Assembly (NCBI RefSeq): GCF_031460495.1
Contig: NZ_JAVKTS010000002.1
Location: forward strand, 551,332-615,331
Direction of reading: 5' to 3'
Origin: Tissierella sp.
GTDB taxonomy: Bacteria > Bacillota > Clostridia > Tissierellales > Tissierellaceae
Length of the DNA: 64,000 nt
The notes beneath the pieces were generated by a model, which worked only from the letters and a program-made list of their open reading frames with translations, did not search any database and was not told the DNA's origin. Of the stretch, positions 16,177 through 25,705 are shown in pieces. How positions within the stretch are numbered: position 1 is the first letter of the stretch; each line of letters opens with the position of its first letter. A program made the translations under genes and the position numbers.

Positions 16177-17124
16177 CTATGAAGTTTTTAGCCCAGTGAT
16201 AGTACCATGCATGAATGCAGGACCATGATCTAGACCAAACTTTCCATATATTTGTCCATCTTCTGAAGCACCGACTTTAGACAACTCTTCATAGAAGAAG
16301 TTACCTTTTTGTGGTACTGGTTGGAATACTGGAGCTAATACTGACATTTCAGATGCTAATACAGTACTTTGTGGCATAAATCTATTCAATGAAATACCTA
16401 TATTCCCAAAATCCGTCTCAATTTGTTTGATGTTAGTTCCACCGATATTTCTATCTGTAGGAGCTAATGAGTAAAGTGTTGTTATGATTTGCTTTTGCAA
16501 ACTATTAACCCAAAGCACCATATTAGAGAAAATAGCACCATTATCAAACATTTCTTTGAATAATGCTTGCATCATTTCTTTAGTAAGCGTTGCAGCAACT
16601 TCGTTGTTAATATTGTTGCCAGTAGCACATAATTCAATAAGACCTCTTGTCTTATTGGCTACTGCAGCAGATGTTGCTTTTTGGTAAACACCATTGATAA
16701 GAGTGTATTCTATATCTCTAGCAATTTTCTTCAATGTAGTTGCAATTTGGAAATCTTTTTCATTTGGTGCATTGTTTTTTTGGCCTGCAGTATTTAGTCC
16801 ACTCATTCTTCCGCTGTTTGAAAGTTTCTCATAGGAAATAGATACTTTCTCTTGGAATATTTGGGTAACATTTGTATTTTGATCTCTAACAAAACCTGTT
16901 GCTGCTGGAGCTGTTAAAGATGCTGTTTCTGTAATACCTGGTTGTGCAGCTGCTGGCATTGAATATTGAGAATCTGTAGGGAACTCAAAATTCTCTGTTT
17001 GAACTCCTCCTGTCATTCCACCGATAGCGGTAAGAATAGGAGTATTTAGTTCATCTGCAGTATATAAATCACCCGCATAGTTTGGTAAATTCCATGTTGT
17101 ACCTTGTCCTGTTATATTAGCCAT
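16177..17124 (-). CDS. Major capsid protein (SU10-like/DUF5309)
   Basis: 315 aa. NYAGDLYTADELNTPILTAI at the N-terminus, VSISYEKLSNSGRMSGL and a C-terminal FQPVPQKGNFFYEELSKVGA. This matches the SU10-type major capsid family. It follows a scaffolding gene, as expected. Confidence 0.9.
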   Translation of the reverse strand: MANITGQGTTWNLPNYAGDLYTADELNTPILTAIGGMTGGVQTENFEFPTDSQYSMPAAAQPGITETASLTAPAATGFVRDQNTNVTQIFQEKVSISYEKLSNSGRMSGLNTAGQKNNAPNEKDFQIATTLKKIARDIEYTLINGVYQKATSAAVANKTRGLIELCATGNNINNEVAATLTKEMMQALFKEMFDNGAIFSNMVLWVNSLQKQIITTLYSLAPTDRNIGGTNIKQIETDFGNIGISLNRFMPQSTVLASEMSVLAPVFQPVPQKGNFFYEELSKVGASEDGQIYGKFGLDHGPAFMHGTITGLKTS

Positions 17125-17127
17125 ATT

Positions 17128-17748
17128 TTATTCCTCCTCATTTAAATTAAATAATTGATTTTTAGCTGCTACCCTTTGAACAAATGGTGTTTTAGGGTCA
17201 TTGATAATTGTTTCTAATTCTTTTCTTTTCCCAGTAAGTAGTTGAGATCCTCCAGTATTATTAGGGTCCCTTCCTGTTACTACTGGAATAAACAAATCTT
17301 TATATGTTTCCTTAATACTTGTTAATTGCTCATCAACACCTAATACAGTTCCATCTTCTGATATAGATAACTTAGTTTTATCAAACTTAGTCATCAATAA
17401 ATCAGGGTATTTTGTATCAGTTAGCTTGGTTTGAATTGCAGAATTAATTGTTATGTCTTTAAGCTTAGCTTCATAAGTTTCCTTAGTTGCTTTATTTGCT
17501 TCTTGAAGATCTGTAATAGTTTTCTCTAGATCCTCATTTCCTTTAGCTTTACCCTGCAAATCTTTAAGCTGTTTGTCTCTGTCCTTAATTTGCTGTTCTA
17601 AGTCTTTCTTGGTGTCATTGAGTGTATTAAACTCACTCTTTGGTACTGCATACTTTGGAAACTCTGTATTTACTTCTTTTAAGAGCTCATCTGAATTTAA
17701 TACTCCATCTTTTGTATGTTTTTCAATTAATACTTTTAGCCATTCCAT
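17128..17748 (-). CDS. Phage scaffolding protein (GP20-like)
   Basis: 206 aa with a long central coiled coil (LNDTKKDLEQQIKDRDKQLK to AKLKDI, about residues 40-100) and a basic/Asn-rich C-terminus. This matches minor structural GP20/scaffold proteins encoded just before the capsid gene. Ribosome binding site ATGGAGGAATTT. Confidence 0.85.
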   Translation of the reverse strand: MEWLKVLIEKHTKDGVLNSDELLKEVNTEFPKYAVPKSEFNTLNDTKKDLEQQIKDRDKQLKDLQGKAKGNEDLEKTITDLQEANKATKETYEAKLKDITINSAIQTKLTDTKYPDLLMTKFDKTKLSISEDGTVLGVDEQLTSIKETYKDLFIPVVTGRDPNNTGGSQLLTGKRKELETIINDPKTPFVQRVAAKNQLFNLNEEE

Positions 17749-17840
17749 TTATAAATTCCTCCATAGATTTTTATTCCGACTCTCTCGGTATTGGGATTCT
17801 GCTAGTTATTCTCATAGCTGAGTGTGTAGTTTAATGTCAC

Positions 17841-17850
17841 TTTCGGACAT
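17841..17850 (-). promoter_or_regulatory. Spo0A-box-like site ATGTCCGAAA
   Basis: Minus-strand ATGTCCGAAA, a one-base insertion from TGTCGAA, in the gap before the scaffold gene and beside a terminator. Weak on its own; listed because similar sites recur in other prophage gaps. Confidence 0.25.
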
Positions 17851-17876
17851 AAAAATAAGACTTAATAATAAGTCTT
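17851..17876 (-). terminator. Terminator upstream of the scaffold gene
   Basis: AAGACTTA / TAAGTCTT perfect stem with a minus-strand TTTTT tail, after the small metallopeptidase gene. Confidence 0.8.
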
Positions 17877-17922
17877 TTAATTAGAAGGGGTTTAACCTTC
17901 TCTAGATAAGGATCACCTCCTT

Positions 17923-18228
17923 CTATTTAAATATTTCTGGATTATCTTTTATTACTTGATGCAATCCCATCGCTATTTCATCAACAATGGTCTCCTCATT
18001 AGAATTTGACAAATCTAAATTTCTCTCCCTGATAACTCCATGCATTAATTCGTGTAAAAAGGTTTGTTCATTTCCTTGCTCATCTTGCATTTCAGAATTA
18101 ATTTGAATATTATGATGCTCATAGTCTATAATTCCATAGCACACTTTACCATTCAATCCTAATGTTTTAGTAGTTAATTCTACACCGTAATCCATGCTTC
18201 CTATTCTTACTTTATTTGGTATATTCAT
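17923..18228 (-). CDS. Small HExxH zinc metallopeptidase-like protein
   Basis: 101 aa. The QTFLHELMHGVIRERN segment carries the HExxH signature (HELMH), and VDEIAMGL holds a possible third ligand. Related in layout to ImmA/SprT-like mini-proteases found in phage head regions. A second, clearer ImmA is at 36606. Strong ribosome binding site (GGAGGTG). Substrate unknown. Confidence 0.8.
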   Translation of the reverse strand: MNIPNKVRIGSMDYGVELTTKTLGLNGKVCYGIIDYEHHNIQINSEMQDEQGNEQTFLHELMHGVIRERNLDLSNSNEETIVDEIAMGLHQVIKDNPEIFK

Positions 18229-18249
18229 TTATTCACCTCCAAATAGACA

Positions 18250-18278
18250 TAATAAAAGCACTCACATAAGTAAGTGCT
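18250..18278 (-). terminator. Terminator after the copper-amine-oxidase-domain gene
   Basis: AGCACTTAC / GTGAGTGCT stem, 4-nt loop, TTTTATTAT tail on the minus strand. Confidence 0.85.
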
Positions 18279-18305
18279 AGGATTTTATTGCATATTAATT
18301 AAGAG

Positions 18306-18986
18306 TTATTCTTCCCATTCAAACTCAGAATCAGGAAGTAATCCCGTCCCATCAGTTTCAGTATCATTGTCTGCAGATATATCATTCTCATAGATTATTT
18401 CTTCATCAGTTATTCTATTCGCATAATCAGGAGTTGCCCAATATTGCCCATCAAAATATACCACATCACCACTTAATAAATTACTAACTAAAGTTTTAAG
18501 GCTTGATGTACTATACAAGACATAATCATCGTATACCTTTACTTGAGTTCTATCCATTGGTTTAGATATAATTATTACAGTTCTTGAACTATTATCCCAT
18601 TGAACATCTGCATTTAATGATTCTGCTATGAACCTAGCTGGAACATAAGTTGAACCATTTACTATCTTAGGCTCAATTAATAGTTTTATATTTTCCCCAT
18701 TCTTTTGAGCTACTTTAGACCCTACTGTTAAAATAATATAATTATCATTATCTGTTGCTATTATTTGATTTGTTTCATTAACCCATGTGACATTTGCATT
18801 TAAGGATTCGAATATTTTTCTCATAGGGACTAATGTTGTTCCATTCTCTATGAAAGGATCAGTGTCAAAGGAAAGTATTTTATTGTCAACCATAACCTTA
18901 ATAGGAGTATTAGCAGATACGATTGAATTGGTTAAAATTAAAGTCAATAAAACACCTACAATAATTATAAATTTCTTTTTACTCAT
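18306..18986 (-). CDS. Secreted protein with copper amine oxidase N-terminal-like repeats (cargo)
   Basis: 226 aa. Signal peptide (KKKFIIIVGVLLTLIL..IVSA), then two Cu_amine_oxidN1-type stalk units: TTLVPMRKIFESLNANVTW and STYVPARFIAESLNADVQW. The C-terminus is acidic with no known domain. Such modules usually anchor or display proteins on clostridial cell surfaces. I use the ATG at 18986 after AGGAGG. It lies in the capsid gene order between the MuF-like gene and scaffold, an unusual place for a secreted protein. Confidence 0.85.
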   Translation of the reverse strand: MSKKKFIIIVGVLLTLILTNSIVSANTPIKVMVDNKILSFDTDPFIENGTTLVPMRKIFESLNANVTWVNETNQIIATDNDNYIILTVGSKVAQKNGENIKLLIEPKIVNGSTYVPARFIAESLNADVQWDNSSRTVIIISKPMDRTQVKVYDDYVLYSTSSLKTLVSNLLSGDVVYFDGQYWATPDYANRITDEEIIYENDISADNDTETDGTGLLPDSEFEWEE

Positions 18987-19019
18987 CACAATAAACCTCC
19001 TTTTGAGGTAATTATAACT

Positions 19020-20030
19020 TTAATACCCATACTTTTCAAGCCATTCTGGATATTTCATATCTGCAGGTACCTTATATGTCTTACCTTCTGAATTTCTTGC
19101 AGCTCTTGTACCTATTTCCATGTCTTCATAATCCGGAATAGTTGTAGTTCTACATAAATAATGAAAAGGTGGATAATTTTCTCCTACTATTAATTCTTCT
19201 ATTTCATGCACCTCTCCATCTTGTCCTCTACAAGTTTCAGATGTTCTATGGTCTAATGTTGCTAGTATCTTATACTTTTCTACTCCATCTTCTTTATATG
19301 CAGCTAATGTTCCTTGCTCTATTATAAATGATCCTTCTGTATGGAGTAATCTATAAGCTTCAAATTCCTTTGTACTAAATTTCTTAGCAAAAGCTTTACT
19401 TAAAGTGCTAGGGTGTTTCCCTTGTATCAACATGGTAGTAAGAGATTCAGTCAATTGTTGTAACATATGATCCTTTTGTTTCCATAACCTAGTAGAGAAG
19501 TTAGCACCATTGAATGGATACTTAATTAATTCTTCAACTGTCCTTGGGTCTATCTGTGCAAACTCTGAATGAAAGCCTTTATAAACATCAATATTATACC
19601 AGGTCCTATAATAAGAGTCGGAATATACTTCTTTTAATAGCTTTTCTCCATTATGTTCATACTCTATTGAATATAGTTGTTGAAGTATAGCTTCTATTTG
19701 CATTTGCAATGCTTGATATCGTGTTATTCTAGCATTAACTGACATGTTTTTAAGCTCAAGGCTATACTCACCAAGACTATCATTAATCTTGTTTATATAG
19801 TTCTTTAAGCTTTTTATACCAATACTATCTAACTTTATTTGAGCCATAGCATAGGTTAAGTTGTTATCTTTAGAATAACGAATATAAAACTTGTTTATGA
19901 CATTATCTATTTCATCCTTAGCTTGCTCAAATGCGTTTTCTAGTCCTTTATAGTATTCATTTATTGTTTTTTCTCCTGCTAAGTATCTTTGTTCTTGCCT
20001 TTTTTCCCAATAGGATTTGTCTTTTGGCAT
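19020..20030 (-). CDS. Minor head protein, SPP1 gp7/MuF family
   Basis: 336 aa. The C-terminus ILATLDHRTSETCRGQDGEV and YPPFHYLCRTTTIPDYE is the signature of phage Mu gpF/SPP1 gp7 head morphogenesis proteins. The N-terminus is helical. It follows the portal with one-base overlap, the canonical order. Confidence 0.92.
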   Translation of the reverse strand: MPKDKSYWEKRQEQRYLAGEKTINEYYKGLENAFEQAKDEIDNVINKFYIRYSKDNNLTYAMAQIKLDSIGIKSLKNYINKINDSLGEYSLELKNMSVNARITRYQALQMQIEAILQQLYSIEYEHNGEKLLKEVYSDSYYRTWYNIDVYKGFHSEFAQIDPRTVEELIKYPFNGANFSTRLWKQKDHMLQQLTESLTTMLIQGKHPSTLSKAFAKKFSTKEFEAYRLLHTEGSFIIEQGTLAAYKEDGVEKYKILATLDHRTSETCRGQDGEVHEIEELIVGENYPPFHYLCRTTTIPDYEDMEIGTRAARNSEGKTYKVPADMKYPEWLEKYGY

Positions 20031-21430
20031 TATTCCTCACCATCTTCAAACATTGGAACTTCAGTAGAGCTGCTTTCTTCCTCAATCTGCTTAATTTCAT
20101 CCTCTACACTTTCTACCCATGGATGATTAGCTATTATAGTTTTATCACTTATAACACCCTTACTATTTTGGCAATCTGTAATAGCTTGTGATTCATTAAT
20201 TGCAATATCTCTATTAAATACTATAGTTATTTCCTTCTCTGATACGGATTGCTTAGTAATTCCTAGATATATTTTTATAAATCTTACTAATTCTTCAAAT
20301 CCCCACTTAAACCACCCTTCCAATGCATTACATTTTAAATCTAATCCACTATAAATGAATTTAAGGGCTATACCTGAGGGACTATTACCTAGTTTGTCGC
20401 TATTCTTGTCCACCCCTTGGCCAAAGTCAAAGATATCTTTTTTAAGTGCCTCGTAATGAGTCTTAGCTGCATCAATATTAATATTATTCTCTACCTTATC
20501 TACACCTGAATTATCATCGGCATCTATTAATATGCCTTTGTAATAAGCTAAATCCCTTACGAACTCTCCTAGACTTTCACCACCATAGCCTTTTAATATA
20601 TATACAATATTTTTTATTTCTTCAAGTAAATTACCTATATCTGATCTAGTTAAGTCATAATTATCAACTAAAGTTTTTACGAACTGTAAATCTGGGAGCT
20701 CAAAATCATTATTCTTAAAGTATATAAATGGAATCCTTCCCCAACTAGAGGCTATTTTATTAATTTTAAAATGTCCATCATAGGAATTATTTTCATCTAA
20801 ATACATCTCAGCATCTAGAATGACCTGATTATCTTGCATAACATAATAAACTACATTGTCAGGACTCCAATACTCTATTTTGGTTACATACTTCTTTTCT
20901 TTACCCTCATAGGTTTCAATATCATAATATCTAATTAAAGCCTGCAGCTCTTCATGATCATTATCAACCCATATAGGTATTATTTGCTCTGATGGCATCT
21001 TTAATATTTTAAAATGACCTTCTGAATTAATATATACATGGAGCCATGCAATGCCTTTATTACTTGCTTCATTTCCTAGCTGCGATAATCTCTTTTGAAA
21101 TCTAGGTCCTAGTATTTCCTCAACTTTATCTAGATACTTCTCATCATCACATGTTAAAGTATAAGGCTTTAATAATAAATAATTTACCTTATCATCTACT
21201 AGGGTCTTCATAAATCCATGAGCTAACTTATTATTAGCTTTTGTTTCATCTTCTACAGGCCTCTCATCCTCATAGCGATACATTTTACGATTAAGGATAT
21301 CATTCTCTACTTTGTAGTAGTTTTCTCCTTTAATCATTAACCTTCGCTCTTTAGATGCATTAAACTCATCTATGTGAATCTTAATGATTTCTTCTGTAGA
21401 TAATATATTTGTGCTATTATTGAATTTCAT
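20030..21430 (-). CDS. Portal protein (SPP1 Gp6-like)
   Basis: 466 aa. NNKLAHGFMKTLVDDKVNYL, VDNYDLTRSDIGNLLEEIKN and SGIALKFIYSGLDLKCNALE are typical of the SPP1 Gp6 portal family, which forms the dodecameric DNA channel. Acidic C-terminus. Placed between terminase and the MuF-like gene. Confidence 0.94.
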   Translation of the reverse strand: MKFNNSTNILSTEEIIKIHIDEFNASKERRLMIKGENYYKVENDILNRKMYRYEDERPVEDETKANNKLAHGFMKTLVDDKVNYLLLKPYTLTCDDEKYLDKVEEILGPRFQKRLSQLGNEASNKGIAWLHVYINSEGHFKILKMPSEQIIPIWVDNDHEELQALIRYYDIETYEGKEKKYVTKIEYWSPDNVVYYVMQDNQVILDAEMYLDENNSYDGHFKINKIASSWGRIPFIYFKNNDFELPDLQFVKTLVDNYDLTRSDIGNLLEEIKNIVYILKGYGGESLGEFVRDLAYYKGILIDADDNSGVDKVENNINIDAAKTHYEALKKDIFDFGQGVDKNSDKLGNSPSGIALKFIYSGLDLKCNALEGWFKWGFEELVRFIKIYLGITKQSVSEKEITIVFNRDIAINESQAITDCQNSKGVISDKTIIANHPWVESVEDEIKQIEEESSSTEVPMFEDGEE

Positions 21431-21442
21431 TTTCTCACCTCT

Positions 21443-22717
21443 TTATTTTAGGAACTTGATTCCATTACCTCTGAATATTATTGTGTAACAGAAATATCTC
21501 ACTGCATCCATTGCGTGGTCATGTTGCTTTATTGGTTTATCCTCACCTTTTTCGGATGCCTTAGCATCCCATATATAAGAATTGAATTCTAATATAGTAT
21601 TTACACACTCTTTTGCAAATGCTATCTTTTCTTGATTAAGTAGCATAGCTACAAATCTAATTCCATCTAAAACTTCATTCTTAGCCTTTTTAATGTGATA
21701 TCCTCTTTTTCTAAGCTCTGCTATAAAAGATGCAGCACTGGGATCTATTATTATTGACTTAGCTTTTATATCTCCTAGAAAATCTTTTAGATCATCTGCA
21801 TACTCTCCATCTGTCTTTTGGCTAGCTTCATCTCTACCACTATAATAATATTCTTTTATACATATCCATTGGCCAGTTCTATTTTTGCACCATAGAAGGA
21901 ACACTGTTGCGTTCTGAGTACCATAGTCAATACTTACATAATAAGTATCTTTTATTAAATCTGCTATAGTTTCTACAACATGCTTTACACTATCAAACAT
22001 GTCATATATTACACCCTCTGCTACAACCCACAGGCCTAAGATATAGCGTTGATAGAATACTCCCGAATACATTGCCCTATATCTTTCTTTAATCTTCTCT
22101 GATAGGCTCAAATTATCATCCATAGTGAAATGTAAATGGATTAAGTTCTTCTCTACTAGCTTATCTATCCAGTTTGTTTTAAACCAATGATATGGTCCAT
22201 CTGGATTGCAGTTAAACCAAAACTTAGAACCATCAACAGAACATCTACCAGTAGCTTGATTAACAAATGACTCAGGCATAAGTGCAACTTCATCAAAGAA
22301 TACACCAGCAAGAGTTATCCCTTGAATTAAATCCTGAGACCTTTCATCTTTACCACCAAAAATATAAAAATAGTTAGTAATATCACCCTTACTAACTATA
22401 ACTAAATTATCTGCTCTATGATCTTTAACTTTATAACCTCTAGACCTAAGCATAAGTTTTAACCAGAATAAAACATTCCTTCTGAATGATCCTATAGTTT
22501 TACCACACATACCAAAGTTTTGTTGATCGAATGTTTCCATAGCCCACATAACAAAGGATAATGACATTGAAAGAGTTTTTCCACTTCTTATAGCTCCATC
22601 TGCTATGATTCCATCTTTGTCTTTTACTGGAGAATTATCCATCCACCAGGTTAATACTTTTTTCTGTTTTAGTGAGAATGGTTTGAATTTGAATATAGCT
22701 TTCTTTAATCTTGCCAT
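21443..22717 (-). CDS. Terminase large subunit (PBSX family)
   Basis: 424 aa. ATPase: DGAIRSGKTLSMSL (Walker A) and GVFFDEVALMPESF (Walker B). RNase H-like nuclease: VSIDYGTQNATVF, IIIDPSAASFIAEL and HDHAMDAVRYF supply the acidic residues. It packages DNA through the portal. It overlaps the small subunit gene by 13 nt. Confidence 0.96.
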   Translation of the reverse strand: MARLKKAIFKFKPFSLKQKKVLTWWMDNSPVKDKDGIIADGAIRSGKTLSMSLSFVMWAMETFDQQNFGMCGKTIGSFRRNVLFWLKLMLRSRGYKVKDHRADNLVIVSKGDITNYFYIFGGKDERSQDLIQGITLAGVFFDEVALMPESFVNQATGRCSVDGSKFWFNCNPDGPYHWFKTNWIDKLVEKNLIHLHFTMDDNLSLSEKIKERYRAMYSGVFYQRYILGLWVVAEGVIYDMFDSVKHVVETIADLIKDTYYVSIDYGTQNATVFLLWCKNRTGQWICIKEYYYSGRDEASQKTDGEYADDLKDFLGDIKAKSIIIDPSAASFIAELRKRGYHIKKAKNEVLDGIRFVAMLLNQEKIAFAKECVNTILEFNSYIWDAKASEKGEDKPIKQHDHAMDAVRYFCYTIIFRGNGIKFLK

Positions 22718-23415
22718 ATATCATCAACCTGTCCCTTTAATGCATCTATAAAACCATCATCTTCTGTAATGTCTGCTTCATCTTCTTTCGCCTTAGCTTT
22801 ATCTAACTCTAGTTTTTCTTTCTTAAGCTGCAGCTCTATATCAGTTTTATATTTACTAAATTCAAATTTATCTTTATCAAGCTGCAATCTCTCTGTGTCT
22901 CCTAATGTTTTAGCTTTAGTTTCTATAAGTTTTCTTAGTTGGTCCATACAAGCATTGATTCCAGATATTCTATCCTCTTCTGATATATCTTTTTCTACTT
23001 TTATTCCAAACATATTATAAAAGAATGTTTTTTCTCTATTGAGCAGCTTTGCTATTTTTAGCCTAAGTAATTTTATTTCATCATCTACATTCACCTCAGG
23101 CTGTATCATATTAAACAGTATCTGATCTTCTGTACTAAGCATATCAGCATATATAGATTGATAAGCTCCATGCTTAACACTATTAATATTACCTGGTGGT
23201 GCTCCATGGCCTTTTGCATTTTCATTATTTAAGGGTGCACCCTTTTTCTTTTTAGGTGCACCCTTTTTGTTATGGTCTTTCTTTTCCTCAGACCACGCGT
23301 ATCTTTTTATCCAGGACTTTAAGGTATTTATTGAAATATTGTATTTATCGCATATATCTTGATATTTCATTCCTTCAAAATAATCCTGTTTTGCATTTTT
23401 TCTTATGTCATCCAA
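22705..23415 (-). CDS. Terminase small subunit (PBSX TerS/XtmA-like)
   Basis: 236 aa. N-terminal HTH (YQDICDKYNISINTLKSWIK) binds packaging sites; then a Lys/Gly/Pro linker (KKGAPKKKKGAP, GHGAPPGNINSVKHGAY), then a coiled coil (KDKFEFSKYKTDIELQLKKE). First gene of the head module. No clear promoter is visible in the 70 bp upstream. Confidence 0.92.
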   Translation of the reverse strand: MDDIRKNAKQDYFEGMKYQDICDKYNISINTLKSWIKRYAWSEEKKDHNKKGAPKKKKGAPLNNENAKGHGAPPGNINSVKHGAYQSIYADMLSTEDQILFNMIQPEVNVDDEIKLLRLKIAKLLNREKTFFYNMFGIKVEKDISEEDRISGINACMDQLRKLIETKAKTLGDTERLQLDKDKFEFSKYKTDIELQLKKEKLELDKAKAKEDEADITEDDGFIDALKGQVDDIWQD

Positions 23416-23460
23416 CGACCACCACCTACTTATTTGTTTGTTTTATTTTTGAATGTTTTG

Positions 23461-23486
23461 GAAAGAAAAAAGAGCCTAGTGGCTCT
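23461..23486 (-). terminator. Terminator after the NACHT gene
   Basis: AGAGCC / GGCTCT stem with 4-nt loop and TTTTTTCTTTC tail. Nearly identical sequence recurs at 25613-25633 and 26361-26385. Confidence 0.9.
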
Positions 23487-25515
23487 ATAAGAATAATTCA
23501 TTTGCTTTTTTCTTTTCAGATTTTAACTCTTTATCAATTATACTTTTTAATTTTATGCACTCTTGGTAATTAGGTATTTGTAATCCATAAAGACTATCAC
23601 TTGCATAGTAAATTAAATAACTATTAACCAATGGAAAAATGTCTTTATTATTTAGAATATTTAATGGATTATCATCTAATATATATTCTCCAACCAAAAG
23701 AGCTTTTACAAATTCTTCTTGGTCAGTCATGTTATCATCATATGTGTTATAATTATCTACTAAAGGAGAATTTTTGTTTTTTAGTAGTCTTAGTAAAACA
23801 TGATATCTATATTCGTTAGCAAATCCGATGCAAACCTTAGAGCTACTCATCGATAGCCGAGATATATATTCGATGCTATTTCTTTCCCATCCTTTAAAAG
23901 CTTCATCAAACCTTTCGCCATGATCAGCAATTTTAGTAATCTCTTTATAAGATTTACTGTCAAATTTTCTTATATAGATTTCTTTGTTAATAAAATCTAA
24001 ACCTCTCCTGATATTTAACTCTTTTTGATCGTAGTCTTTATAAAAGTCATCGTTGTAACTATTATTACAATAGTTGGTGAATTCTTCTATGAGAGAATAA
24101 ATTATTGTATTTCTAAGCTCCTTATAATCAATATCATAACAAAAATCAAATACATTATAATACTTGGATATATTCTTGTCTTCCATCATCTTTAACAAAT
24201 ATTTGCTTTGCTTTTCTTTTGAATCAAAACAAATATAACTCGCTGCAAAATATTCTTGAAATGATTTGTGTGCCCATCTATATTCAACCCCATCCTTTAT
24301 AAATAATGGTACTGAATGGATGATATCATAAATAAAATCATTTTCCTTGAAATATAAGCCTGTAACTGTGGTCTTTGCTTGAGCTATATTTTCAATAAAT
24401 TCTTCTTTACAATAACTTACTCCCTTGTTCAATGTAATAATCCCTAATGCCCTTAGTAGTTTATGAAAATCTTCTATATCTAATTTGCTCTTTTTTTGAT
24501 GCACATATGCCCCACCCTTTGTTCTATCATGATCTTCAAATAGTGCGTCATATACTTGTCTGTAAAATATTTGCTTCTTGTACGGAACTGTTCTTTTATA
24601 CTCGAAAGCTTTATATAGTAGTGAAACCATTAGGGGATTTATTAGAAACTCCTCTATTATTTTAAGATTTTCTTCATTTTCAAGTTTCTCTATCAATTCA
24701 CTTGATAGTTCTCCACTATTATCATATTTACGAATTAATTCATATGCCTCTTCTCTATTTAAAGGTTTTATATCAAATCTCTGAAAATCCGAAAAACAGC
24801 TAAGTGAATTTTCATCTCTAGAAGATATTATGAAGTTATTATTCAAGTTTCTAGAACTTGTAGCCTTTGAAATAAATTCCTGCAAATTTTCTGTGATTTC
24901 TTTTTTATTCTCATCTATTATTTCATCATATCCATCAAAGAAAAATATAAAACTCCCTCCCTCTATCAAATTCAAAATCTCTTCCTTACTGAAGTCTTCC
25001 TTTATTCCATTTATTTCATTCGTAATGAATTCAATTATCGAAGAATTTTTGACTAGTCTTCTTAATTCTACTAATATCGGAATACCTTTATTTTCTGTAA
25101 TAGAACTTAAATATAGATACTTTAATATTGTTGATTTTCCCATTCCTGCGTTATCTACTAATAAAACTTTATTATACCTAGGTATAAACTCATCTCTAAA
25201 TTTATTTATTCGAATATAATCATCACTATCATTATTAGGTGTAGATTTTAGGACTGTTAATGGAATATATAAATCATTTATTGTTTTTTGCTGATTTTTA
25301 AACACTATTGTACTCATATATAAATTATTATTATATGTCCTCTTAATATATTCATCAATATTATCCTTGATTAAAAATACTTTTTTATCTGCTATAATTT
25401 TATTTTGCCCACTTTCTAATAAGGGCTTGATGTATGTTTCAATAGCTTTCTTAGTGCATTCAGCTACAGTTGTAGTTGCAACCAGTTTTAATCCCTCATT
25501 AATTATAGTACTCAT
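23485..25515 (-). CDS. NACHT-family STAND NTPase, candidate anti-phage protein (cargo)
   Basis: 676 aa from the ATG at 25515 (MSTIINEG), chosen for AAAGGGGG upstream; an in-frame TTG at 25533 lies inside that site. NACHT features: LLVDNAGMGKST (Walker A, about 138), FIFFFDGYDEI (Walker B, about 211), ISSRD (sensor, about 250), and the WAHKSFQEYFAA motif (about 427) typical of bacterial NLR-like NTPases. N-terminal ~60 residues are a short helical domain (possible effector or adaptor); the C-terminal ~220 residues are unrecognised (sensor?). Bacterial NACHT proteins act in anti-phage defence. Own sigma-H-like promoter and terminator. Confidence 0.88.
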   Translation of the reverse strand: MSTIINEGLKLVATTTVAECTKKAIETYIKPLLESGQNKIIADKKVFLIKDNIDEYIKRTYNNNLYMSTIVFKNQQKTINDLYIPLTVLKSTPNNDSDDYIRINKFRDEFIPRYNKVLLVDNAGMGKSTILKYLYLSSITENKGIPILVELRRLVKNSSIIEFITNEINGIKEDFSKEEILNLIEGGSFIFFFDGYDEIIDENKKEITENLQEFISKATSSRNLNNNFIISSRDENSLSCFSDFQRFDIKPLNREEAYELIRKYDNSGELSSELIEKLENEENLKIIEEFLINPLMVSLLYKAFEYKRTVPYKKQIFYRQVYDALFEDHDRTKGGAYVHQKKSKLDIEDFHKLLRALGIITLNKGVSYCKEEFIENIAQAKTTVTGLYFKENDFIYDIIHSVPLFIKDGVEYRWAHKSFQEYFAASYICFDSKEKQSKYLLKMMEDKNISKYYNVFDFCYDIDYKELRNTIIYSLIEEFTNYCNNSYNDDFYKDYDQKELNIRRGLDFINKEIYIRKFDSKSYKEITKIADHGERFDEAFKGWERNSIEYISRLSMSSSKVCIGFANEYRYHVLLRLLKNKNSPLVDNYNTYDDNMTDQEEFVKALLVGEYILDDNPLNILNNKDIFPLVNSYLIYYASDSLYGLQIPNYQECIKLKSIIDKELKSEKKKANELFL

Positions 25516-25544
25516 ATAATTTCCCCCTTTCAACTTATGTATAA

Positions 25545-25573
25545 CAATTCGACATAAAAAGGGAAAGTCCTTC
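25545..25573 (-). promoter_or_regulatory. Sigma-H-type promoter of the NACHT gene with overlapping Spo0A box
   Basis: Minus strand GAAGGACTT, 11 nt, GTCGAATTG, ending 30 nt before the ATG. The sequence TGTCGAA (25548-25554, exact 0A-box core) overlaps the -10 element, which would suit repression or competition. Confidence 0.65.
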
Positions 25574-25612
25574 TTTTTTAGATAAATACTTTTTAATAAT
25601 AATTATTGCATG

Positions 25613-25633
25613 AAAAAAGAGCCTGGTGGCTCT
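25613..25633 (-). terminator. Terminator after the double zinc-ribbon gene
   Basis: AGAGCC / GGCTCT stem, TTTTTTC tail; near-copy of the terminator at 23461-23486. Confidence 0.88.
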
Positions 25634-25705
25634 TAACTTAACTATCTCATTCTTTAATATACTAATTTTCTGGGTAAGTCTTTCTATTACAAATAATTAT
25701 TTCTT

